NCBI GenBank assembly: GCA_033763355.1
Contig: JANRKT010000332.1
Location: 1-26,499 of the forward strand
DNA length: 26,499 nt
Reading direction: 5' to 3'
Source of the DNA: JANRKT01 sp033763355
Lineage (GTDB): Bacteria; Bacteroidota; Bacteroidia; Chitinophagales; Chitinophagaceae
Shown piece after piece: positions 18,354 to 25,616 of the stretch; position 1 is the stretch's first letter; each line of letters opens with the position of its first letter. The notes under the pieces are model-generated. The model saw only the letters and a list, made by a program, of their open reading frames with translations. It did not search any database and was not told the origin of the DNA. The position numbers were made by a program, and so were the translations under genes.

Positions 18354-19781
18354 TCATGGAATTACTGTAATTATTGTCGTTTGATACCTTGTTAATGCAG
18401 GTGTTCCATTATCCGTAATAGCAAGTATGATATACATAGTCCCCAACCTTCCGTATCTGGCTGGAACGATAAACCAGGCATTTGCTTTATCAGCATCTTC
18501 TATTTTCAGTGGATCGCCGGTTCTTGCTGTTGATATGGTGAAAGTACCAGGTTCTCCATAGTAAAACCATTTATAAGAAAGTGTGTTGCCATCCGGATCT
18601 GTAGAACCTTCAGCGCTTAGCCGAATAGTATCTCCAGCTTTGGCAGCAATTATATTTTCATTTTTTAGTTTGGGGATAGGCGGATGGTTTGCTTCCTTGT
18701 ACGGTTTGATCGTCCAATCCATACGGGCGGCAAAATCATTTTGATAGGCCTGACGCCAACGCCAGATGGTTGCCTTGTTACTGGTGTGCCAGCTGCTGTC
18801 ATTTCCAAATACTTCATCTTGTGCATTTGTCCATAGCGAACGCATTTCTGGTTCTAAAAACCATTTCTCTGTTCGTGGTGTGTAAAATTCATAACGGCCT
18901 CCCCAGCTTCCCCAATCTGGATGTTCCGGGTTTCCCAATCCATTATTGATGAGGTATAAAAAACTCGGCGTATCTCCTTCCATTAAAAATTTTGTTTGCG
19001 GATACTCTGCACCCAATAGGCCTTTGCTTCGAATATTTTTATCGAGCCAGGGATTATCAACAATTGCAAAATTTCCACCAGCAAAACGACCATGAAATTT
19101 ATCTCCGCTGATACCTGTCCAGGTTGCGTGATGATAACCACCATAACTATGAAACCCGGGACTGGCAATGTAGAAAAGGTTAGGAAATGTCTTTCTTACC
19201 CAAGGTCCGCTATCGTCCTGGTCAGAGATGGTATATACTCTGAGTTTAGATACAAATTTTTTAACCTCAGTTGCAGATCTCGTTTTTTGAACTTTCCATA
19301 ATGCCTGCGCTAAACAGTTGGGGCCTCCCCAAACCAATACCCACACCGGGCGGCTATCTTCTTTATCAACTGTTTTAATTATCCATTCAGAACCTTCACT
19401 GTCTTTTCCTGTGCCTACAGCCTCCATGCCAAAGTCGGCAATACTTTCTTTGACGATGCTCATTAAATAAGCAGTATCAGGATAGTCTTTTTCATGCAGC
19501 AATAAATTGTTTCTCACTTTCCCATAAGCCCTTATTATTTCTTTTATCCGCCAGGCAGCAAGTTTTTTCTTCTGGTGAACGGATGTAGTAGCAATCAATC
19601 CTTCCACATCCCATTGATTGCAGTAAGTAAGAAAACGAACCATTGACTGTGCATCATCAGGTTCATTCTCTATATCTGTCAGCACAAGTACTCTTAACTT
19701 ATTCTCCGGCTCCTGTGCAATTGTACGATTCGCTAAAAGAAACGCAACTACTACCAATAAATATTTCATGATTGTCTGCAT
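18354..19781 (-). CDS. DUF1593 (nucleoside hydrolase-like) exported protein
   Basis: The 475-residue exported protein has a signal peptide ending at TIAQ; Met5 (19769) gives a more standard signal peptide than Met1. The N-terminal DUF1593 domain (about residues 28-330) has the nucleoside-hydrolase-like fold. The motif VLTDIENEPDDAQSMVRF carries acidic residues Asp36, Glu38, Asp42 and Asp43 where nucleoside hydrolases hold calcium and water. Further blocks are VWVLVWGGPNCLAQALW and YTISDQDDSGPW. The C-terminal part (about 365-475) is a beta-sandwich with AEGSTDPDGNTLSYKWFYYGEPG, as in Sde0182-type proteins. The reaction in PULs is not firmly established; a sugar-binding or glycoside-cleaving role is inferred from the fold. 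It is the last gene of the tight operon, 13 bases after the pectate lyase gene. Confidence 0.88.
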   Translation of the reverse strand: MQTIMKYLLVVVAFLLANRTIAQEPENKLRVLVLTDIENEPDDAQSMVRFLTYCNQWDVEGLIATTSVHQKKKLAAWRIKEIIRAYGKVRNNLLLHEKDYPDTAYLMSIVKESIADFGMEAVGTGKDSEGSEWIIKTVDKEDSRPVWVLVWGGPNCLAQALWKVQKTRSATEVKKFVSKLRVYTISDQDDSGPWVRKTFPNLFYIASPGFHSYGGYHHATWTGISGDKFHGRFAGGNFAIVDNPWLDKNIRSKGLLGAEYPQTKFLMEGDTPSFLYLINNGLGNPEHPDWGSWGGRYEFYTPRTEKWFLEPEMRSLWTNAQDEVFGNDSSWHTSNKATIWRWRQAYQNDFAARMDWTIKPYKEANHPPIPKLKNENIIAAKAGDTIRLSAEGSTDPDGNTLSYKWFYYGEPGTFTISTARTGDPLKIEDADKANAWFIVPARYGRLGTMYIILAITDNGTPALTRYQTTIITVIP

Positions 19782-19794
19782 TATGATATGCTTC

Positions 19795-20913
19795 TCAGTT
19801 TACATTCCATTTTTTTGTCCATTCGGGATATTTCTTCAGTAATTTTTCGGGACCGTTACCATACCAACTGTAGCCGTTGCGCCGTTCATCGCCAATTTCT
19901 TTTAAGGAAGATTTTTTTACCCCGTCCCGGTCACAGAAAAAAGGCTTGCCTGTCTCCAAATCGTAAAATCTTGCCCAGAGCGGAGGAGCATTATTATCTT
20001 CAACCACCACGATATTTTTCTTGCCGTCAAGTCCGGGCCTGTTCTCCACTTTTATCCCGGTTATTTTATTTTCATCAAACCATTTCATTGCAGCTTTTAC
20101 AGCTTCAATGATTTCTTTGGAAGGGTTATTTACTTCCATCAGTAATTGAACAATACCAACAGACTCCTGCCCGCTGAAAGATGCCTGTTCATAAGTCCTG
20201 GCATTGGCAGGCAGCAGTGTAAACTCATCATGCTGTGCACACCATACAGTAAGTTTGTCATTCACTCTTATTTGTGTTTTTAAAATGCAATCAATGCCTT
20301 TATCAAAAGCTGCCTTAGCTTTAGCTTTCATGTCACTGCTTATTTGTAATGATTTATATAAAGGCTTTTCTTCGGTTATATCTTTCAGCAGTTGCAGCAC
20401 ATTCACCATCGCATTATCATTGTAAGTGATATGCGATGCGTATGAAACCGAATTTCCTTTACGATAAGGATAGAACTGCGGCCAGCCGCCGTTTTTATAT
20501 TGAGCTTCTAAAATATAATTGAATGCTTTTTCAAATGCAGAGTGGTAACGATCATCTTTTATCTTACCATACATTTTTGCAAGGAATATCATTTCGGTAA
20601 CAGTTGCGCCATTGTCAAATGTTGCACCTATGCCTGATGATACTATTCTTAACCATTCCTCCTGATCCATCCCTTTATGAAAACTGTTGTTCTTTGGCCA
20701 ACCACCAATTTGGGTTTGATATTTCAATACACTGTCTGCTGCCATCTTTGCTTCATCTGAGCTATACCATTCATCGGGCATTTTGGTAGCTACTTCTTTC
20801 CAGCTAAGATCCAGGTAGTTTTTTGAAACAGTAGTTTGTATATTTTGTGCAGTACATGAAACCGCAGAAATAATTACAGCAAGAATAATCGGTATTATCA
20901 ATAGAATTCTCAT
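19795..20913 (-). CDS. pelA: Pectate lyase, polysaccharide lyase family 10
   Basis: This 372-residue PL10-type pectate lyase cleaves alpha-1,4-polygalacturonate by beta-elimination. The N-terminus is hydrophobic and ends in ISAVSC (Cys20), so it is probably a lipoprotein. PL10 features are two GGWP motifs (70-73 and 142-145), ATFDNGAT (97-104), HITYNDNAM (161-169), WCAQHD (224-229), and ARFYDLETGKPFFCDRDG (314-331) with Arg315 in the position of the catalytic base region, followed by RRNGYSWYGNGP (344-355). All key blocks are present and the length fits a single catalytic domain without extra binding modules. It lies 5 bases after the DUF4038 gene and 13 before the DUF1593 gene, and it provides the best clue that the locus targets homogalacturonan. 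Confidence 0.93.
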   Translation of the reverse strand: MRILLIIPIILAVIISAVSCTAQNIQTTVSKNYLDLSWKEVATKMPDEWYSSDEAKMAADSVLKYQTQIGGWPKNNSFHKGMDQEEWLRIVSSGIGATFDNGATVTEMIFLAKMYGKIKDDRYHSAFEKAFNYILEAQYKNGGWPQFYPYRKGNSVSYASHITYNDNAMVNVLQLLKDITEEKPLYKSLQISSDMKAKAKAAFDKGIDCILKTQIRVNDKLTVWCAQHDEFTLLPANARTYEQASFSGQESVGIVQLLMEVNNPSKEIIEAVKAAMKWFDENKITGIKVENRPGLDGKKNIVVVEDNNAPPLWARFYDLETGKPFFCDRDGVKKSSLKEIGDERRNGYSWYGNGPEKLLKKYPEWTKKWNVN

Positions 20914-20918
20914 ATCCC

Positions 20919-22346
20919 CTATTTGTAAATACTTGTTCCCGGTACAGCAAACTTCTTTGATGCATCATCCAGCACCAGCACCCAATCATTTCCATTTGCT
21001 TTTTCACCGGGTGGATTAAAAGAGATGCTTCCATTGTTTTTATAGTTGCCTGCCTTTGTTGCTTTTCCTGTTCGTGGATTGTACCACCATGCTTTTACTT
21101 TCTTTCCGGTTATATTTCCCATCTTCAACGTAAAATCTCTGCCGGTATAGATGTATGCAAAAAGATAATCGTTGCCTCTTGTTACCAAAACCCTGTCATA
21201 TTTTTCTCCTTCATCACTGGCAACAACAGACTGGTCATTCACCCTTTCAAAGTAGGGCCTTGAAAGAACTAAATTTTTAACATGCTGCATGTGAAAGGCA
21301 CCTGTATCTTCTAATGCTTCCACAAAAGAAAGTTTAGCGCCGCTTTCTGCTTTATTCTCTCCTTTTTTGTGTACCTGCCTTACAGTATTCTGTCCATAAG
21401 TATGTCCCATTGCCCCTGCAAATACAGACCAGTATGCAAAACGTCTTACATCTCCTGCATTCCAGTACGGTTGTGAGTGATCATGCAAACCTTGCGGAGT
21501 TCCTTCAAAAGAAGATTCACCATCAATAGTAGGTTTCAATGGAGTTTTAGCAAGATCTTCTAAAACATATCGCCAGTTATCCTCTCCATATTTCTTTGGT
21601 GTGTCATCCTGAGAATAATTTCTATGACCGGATACATACATATTAAAATCCAGCCATGATGCATGATGAAACGAGGTGGATGATTGTGTACGGCCGAAAG
21701 AATGAAAAGTTATCAATTGGTTGGGTGCAATCTTTCTGATGGTAGTTCCAATAGCATTCCAAACTTCGGGTTTCATATCTCCCTGTATAGCTCCGCCATT
21801 GAGCCAGATAATATTGGGTTTATCTTTATACCTGTTGGCAAGATTTGCAGCAAATTTTTCTGCTTTCTCTTTTGTATAGTTATCATCCCTTTTTACCAAC
21901 TGGCCCCAGGTAGGTGCGATAGCGAGATAAATTCCATTTTGTGCAGCCACTTCAATTGCATAATCAGTATGGTCCCAAAAATCATATTGCTCTGGATCAT
22001 TCGGATCATTACCGGGTGTTTGATTTGGTGTTAAATCATTTCTGTTGAGGTAAGCGCTGTCTCCATAACTATTTTTATCTGTATAAAACTGGAGAAAGAC
22101 ACATTGCACCACATTAAAACCTTTTGCTTTCCTGTTTTTAAAATACATATTCATTTCCTCACGGTTTAATCTTTGCAAGAGCAGCCATGCAATATCGCCC
22201 TGCCAGAAAAAAGGAGTACTGTTTTCATATTGCAGGTAGCGGCCATTGGCAGACACCTGCAGCTTACCGTTTGTCCAGGGTTGCTGCGCTGCACCCGCAT
22301 TTGACAAAATGAAAATGCTTAAGACAAAAACAATTAATTTTTTCAT
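20919..22346 (-). CDS. DUF4038 (GH140/apiosidase-like) exported protein
   Basis: The 475-residue exported protein has a signal peptide (MKKLIVFVLSIFILSNAGAAQ). The TIM-barrel domain of DUF4038 type spans about residues 25-365: FFWQGDIAWLLLQRLNREE (47-65), KGFNVVQ (75-81), GIYLAIAPTWG (138-148), PNIIWLNGGAIQG (177-189), KPTIDGESSFEG (271-282). A C-terminal beta domain with AWWYNPRTGKA and WVLVLDDASKKFA corresponds to the putative collagen-binding DUF that usually follows. In the GH140 apiosidase BT1012 the acid/base and nucleophile are Asp187 and Glu284. Here Glu277 matches the nucleophile but Ala186 (codon GCT) replaces the Asp of the usual GGD. The protein may therefore be inactive, use another acid, or have a different specificity. 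It sits 9 bases from the DUF5060 gene and 5 from the PL10 gene. Confidence 0.88.
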   Translation of the reverse strand: MKKLIVFVLSIFILSNAGAAQQPWTNGKLQVSANGRYLQYENSTPFFWQGDIAWLLLQRLNREEMNMYFKNRKAKGFNVVQCVFLQFYTDKNSYGDSAYLNRNDLTPNQTPGNDPNDPEQYDFWDHTDYAIEVAAQNGIYLAIAPTWGQLVKRDDNYTKEKAEKFAANLANRYKDKPNIIWLNGGAIQGDMKPEVWNAIGTTIRKIAPNQLITFHSFGRTQSSTSFHHASWLDFNMYVSGHRNYSQDDTPKKYGEDNWRYVLEDLAKTPLKPTIDGESSFEGTPQGLHDHSQPYWNAGDVRRFAYWSVFAGAMGHTYGQNTVRQVHKKGENKAESGAKLSFVEALEDTGAFHMQHVKNLVLSRPYFERVNDQSVVASDEGEKYDRVLVTRGNDYLFAYIYTGRDFTLKMGNITGKKVKAWWYNPRTGKATKAGNYKNNGSISFNPPGEKANGNDWVLVLDDASKKFAVPGTSIYK

Positions 22347-22355
22347 TAATAGAAT

Positions 22356-23978
22356 TTATTTTTTAATTTCTGTTATCCGTAAAGTGATATAAGGTTTCAT
22401 CGGTAATCTTATCTTCTTCATATCCTTATCAAACAAACGGTAATCACTTACTGATGATGTTTCAAATACTCCGGCAACAGGTGTGATCGTCATATCCCAT
22501 GTATCAATTATTTCTACTTTATATTTTTTTCCGCCGGCAAGTCTTTCAAACAATGCATTCTTCTGAGGCAGATTGAAAGTCCAAAACTCATTCATCTCTT
22601 TTCCGAAATAAACAATGTACTGGCCTTTACCTGTCGTTGCAGTTTTAAAATCCCTTGCTCCATCAGCAGGTTCAAAAGGACCTGGGGCTTCCTCCAATAT
22701 CTTTCGCAGGAAGCCTGCTCTTTTCCAACTGCTGCCTTTAAATTGCCCACCCTTTGCCCAGAAGATGGTATCAGTGGCATCTTTGAACATGTATGATTCG
22801 CCATGAGTAACATAAGTACCGCCGATAATTCCCATCCACATTACATAGGTCATTTCTTCAGGACTATAACGTCCCCATCTGTTAGTAAGATTTCCTTCAT
22901 AACCTACTTCATCATAGATTATGGGTTTGTAATATGCATTGCGTAAGAGAACTGCTGCACCCCAGTTGAGTACGGGGCCTTCGTCCTGAATACTTACATG
23001 AGTGAATTCAGGTAACCAATATTTAAAATACATACCCGAACTGCCATGAATGGAAAGCAGGTGACGATAAGGGTCGGTATCTTTCACTGCTTTTGATAAA
23101 GCAATCCAGTCATCCACGGTTTTATATTTTACATAATCAAACTCATTGGCCATTGACCACCACACATTGCGGAATGAACTCAGTCTTGCAGTGATATATT
23201 TTATATAGCGGAAATTGGTTTCCATCGTCAATGAATCAAAACCCCAGCGGCCTTTATCATAAGGATGAAACAAAATCAAATCGGCTTCAATGCCGAGTTG
23301 CTTCAGTTCATCAATTTGCTTTTCAAGTATTCTGAAAAACTCTGTGTTGAATGTGGTGAAGTCCCATGTTTTTCGTTCAACTCCTTTCGGGCCTTTTTCT
23401 GTACCGGGTGGATTGAAGGGATATATCTCCGGTTCTTCTTTTACCAGATTGTAATCTTTGGGAAACACACACATTCTTACTTTATTAAAGCCAGATTTTT
23501 TTAAAGACTCCAAAGTGAGTGCCTGTACTCCTTTGCTCATGTGGTTCCATACATAGGCAGTAGTGCCCACCGGATAATATTGTCTGCCATCTGCATATTT
23601 AAAATTGTAAGTATTGCTCACTCTTACAATACCATGATTATTCCCGCTGGCTGCCACACACTCAAAAGAGCCTTTTTGATTGTTGAGTTGCTTTACATTA
23701 CTTTTTGTAGTGTATTGCCATGTACCGGTTCTTTCCGGCATAAAGCGGATGCGGAATGTATTTTCACCATCATAGAACCCATCAACAGTATAGGAAGTGT
23801 CGTTATGGTTAAAAGTTGCTGTAAGTTTTACATTGATAAATGCATTGCCGGAGTAATTATGTTTTAAGGTAAGTTCAAACCTGTCCCATTGTTGCACCTG
23901 TTGCTGTGCAAAGGTAAATGCTGATACTGCCAGCAAAAAAATATTCAGTACCATAATATGTTTAACTCTTTTGTTCAT
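22356..23978 (-). CDS. DUF5060/DUF5605 exported GH-A-type glycoside hydrolase
   Basis: The 540-residue exported enzyme has a signal peptide ending at FAQ (about residue 25). An N-terminal Ig-like DUF5060 domain (about 28-110) contains WDRFELTLKH and RFMPERTGTWQY. A TIM barrel follows (about 125-440), with YFPVGTT-like YYPVGTTAYVW (134-144), SGFNKVRMCVFPK (162-174), ADLILFHPYDKGRWGF (232-247), VWWSMANEFDYV (272-283, Glu279 as likely acid/base) and KPIIYDEVGYEG (351-362, Glu357 as likely nucleophile). The C-terminal domain has the DUF5605 pattern (KGQYIVYFGKEMNEFW, RLPMKPYITLRI). Both carboxylates are intact, in contrast to the neighbouring DUF4038 protein. Substrate is unknown. Members occur in plant cell-wall PULs, so a side-chain sugar of pectin or hemicellulose is plausible. 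Confidence 0.88.
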   Translation of the reverse strand: MNKRVKHIMVLNIFLLAVSAFTFAQQQVQQWDRFELTLKHNYSGNAFINVKLTATFNHNDTSYTVDGFYDGENTFRIRFMPERTGTWQYTTKSNVKQLNNQKGSFECVAASGNNHGIVRVSNTYNFKYADGRQYYPVGTTAYVWNHMSKGVQALTLESLKKSGFNKVRMCVFPKDYNLVKEEPEIYPFNPPGTEKGPKGVERKTWDFTTFNTEFFRILEKQIDELKQLGIEADLILFHPYDKGRWGFDSLTMETNFRYIKYITARLSSFRNVWWSMANEFDYVKYKTVDDWIALSKAVKDTDPYRHLLSIHGSSGMYFKYWLPEFTHVSIQDEGPVLNWGAAVLLRNAYYKPIIYDEVGYEGNLTNRWGRYSPEEMTYVMWMGIIGGTYVTHGESYMFKDATDTIFWAKGGQFKGSSWKRAGFLRKILEEAPGPFEPADGARDFKTATTGKGQYIVYFGKEMNEFWTFNLPQKNALFERLAGGKKYKVEIIDTWDMTITPVAGVFETSSVSDYRLFDKDMKKIRLPMKPYITLRITEIKK

Positions 23979-23993
23979 ATATCAATTGAATAA

Positions 23994-25496
23994 TTATTTT
24001 TTAATAGAATAATTTTGAATTTCTCTTTGCCATCCTTCATAGCCCTTAGCTGCTATTGTTCTTTCTTCACCCGGCTGATAAATTTTAGTATGACTGCTCA
24101 GTTTCTTTAACGCATCAATGCTGTCATATACACCAACTGCAAGACCCGCCATGTACGCAGCTCCTAAAGCAGATACATCGGGCATGCCAGCACTTACCAC
24201 ATTTTTATTTAAGAGGTCAGCCATAAACTGCATTACAAATTTGTTTGACGTAATGCCTCCATCTGTCATCAGTTCCTTTAAAGACAGTTTTGCATCTTTC
24301 TCCATTGCCATTACCACATCTTTTATCTGGTAAGGAACAGATTCCAATGCAGCTCTTACGATATTTTTATTTGTTGCACCATAACTCAATCCGGTAATGG
24401 ATGCTTTTCTTTCCATCTGCCAGTGTGGTGAACCGAGACCACTGAATGCCGGAATTAGATACACTCCACCATTATCTGCAATGGCATTTGCCATTGCTTC
24501 TGTTTCCTTACTGTCTTTAAAAAGATTCAATTCATTTTTTAACCAGTCAATAGTAGCACCGCAGGAAACAATCACACCTTCCAACGCATAATCAATTCTA
24601 CCTTTTGTACTCCAGCAGATAGTGGTTATCATTCCGTTCTTTGATTGCACCGGTTTATTGCCAATATTCATGAGAATGCTGCAACCCGTTCCCAATGTGG
24701 CTTTGGCAGTACCGGTTTCATAACAGCCTTCACCAAATGCTGCAGCATGTGAATCGCCGATTAAAGCTGCAATAGCAACAGGTTTTGAAAATATCCCATT
24801 GAGTGTTGTTTCACCAAATAAAGATGAAGATGGTTTTACCTGTGGAAGCCTGATACCATTCAATCCAAAAACAGTGATCAGTTCCTCATCCCATTGCAGG
24901 GTATGAAGATTAAACAATAAAGTTCTTGATGCATTGGTATAATCTGTAGCATATTCTTTTCCGTTGGTAAATTCATATAACAGCCATGTATCTACTGTTC
25001 CAAAAAAAGCATTGCCGCTTTGGATGGCTTCTCTTACCGTTGCATTGTTCTGAAACAACCAGATAAGTTTGGTAGCAGAGAAATAGGGATCAATTACCAA
25101 CCCGGTTTTTTGTTGAATGGTTTGTGATAAGCCCTGCTGCTTTAACTGTTCACATACCTTTACACTTCGCTTACATTGCCATACAATTGCCGGATGCAGT
25201 GGCTTTCCATCCTTATCCCAGATAATAAACGTTTCTCGCTGATTGTCTATACCGATAGCTGAAATATCATTTTCAGTAAACCCTTTGTCATAAAAATTAT
25301 GCAAGCAGTTTTTTACCGATTCCAAGACGTTTTGAATAATCTCTTCCGGGTACTGCTCTACAAAACCATTATCTGAATAAGTTGTATGCAGTTGTTCAGA
25401 GCATTTGGCAACAGCGATGCCTTTATCATCAAAGATTAAAGATTTGGTGGAGCTGGTGCCCTGGTCTATTGCTAATATGTATTTCTGTTTGCTCAT
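23994..25496 (-). CDS. FGGY-family carbohydrate kinase, glycerol kinase-like
   Basis: The 500-residue cytoplasmic kinase closely follows glycerol kinase (GlpK) in length and motifs: ILAIDQGTSSTKSLIFD (7-23), DNQRETFIIWD (84-94), PAIVWQCKRS (102-111), IDPYFSATK (135-143), FGTVDTWLLYEFTNG (165-179), TDYTNASRTLLFN (184-196), GTGCSILMN (269-277) and TDGGITSNKF. Of the E. coli GlpK glycerol contacts, Arg83-Glu84 (here Arg87-Glu88), Tyr135 (Tyr138) and Asp245 (Asp248, catalytic base) are present. Gln246 of the GDQQ motif is Ser249 in GDSHAAAFGEG. The substrate may therefore be another small polyol or ketose rather than glycerol. The gene begins an operon of pectin-type enzymes and follows an Rbs-type permease, which supports a pathway-specific sugar kinase. 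I withhold the symbol glpK for this reason. Confidence 0.88.
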   Translation of the reverse strand: MSKQKYILAIDQGTSSTKSLIFDDKGIAVAKCSEQLHTTYSDNGFVEQYPEEIIQNVLESVKNCLHNFYDKGFTENDISAIGIDNQRETFIIWDKDGKPLHPAIVWQCKRSVKVCEQLKQQGLSQTIQQKTGLVIDPYFSATKLIWLFQNNATVREAIQSGNAFFGTVDTWLLYEFTNGKEYATDYTNASRTLLFNLHTLQWDEELITVFGLNGIRLPQVKPSSSLFGETTLNGIFSKPVAIAALIGDSHAAAFGEGCYETGTAKATLGTGCSILMNIGNKPVQSKNGMITTICWSTKGRIDYALEGVIVSCGATIDWLKNELNLFKDSKETEAMANAIADNGGVYLIPAFSGLGSPHWQMERKASITGLSYGATNKNIVRAALESVPYQIKDVVMAMEKDAKLSLKELMTDGGITSNKFVMQFMADLLNKNVVSAGMPDVSALGAAYMAGLAVGVYDSIDALKKLSSHTKIYQPGEERTIAAKGYEGWQREIQNYSIKK

Positions 25497-25530
25497 TTTG
25501 TTTCGTCAATGAAACATTTTAGGTTTAAAT

Positions 25531-25581
25531 TATTGCTGAACAGAGAACTGAACGTTGAATGGAGCGTCGCAACAGACGATG
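25531..25581 (-). repeat. Dispersed intergenic repeat, copy B
   Basis: The minus strand reads CATCG, TCTG, TTGCGACGC, 15 diverged bases, then GTTCTCTGTTCAGCAATA, matching the layout of copy A at 203-250. The part GCGAC…GTC(T)G can form a short 4-bp stem. It lies within the 120-base gap between the permease and the kinase, about 35 bases upstream of the kinase start. Confidence 0.55.
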
Positions 25582-25616
25582 ATAGTAGTAATGCAGCCTG
25601 TAACATAAAAATTGTA

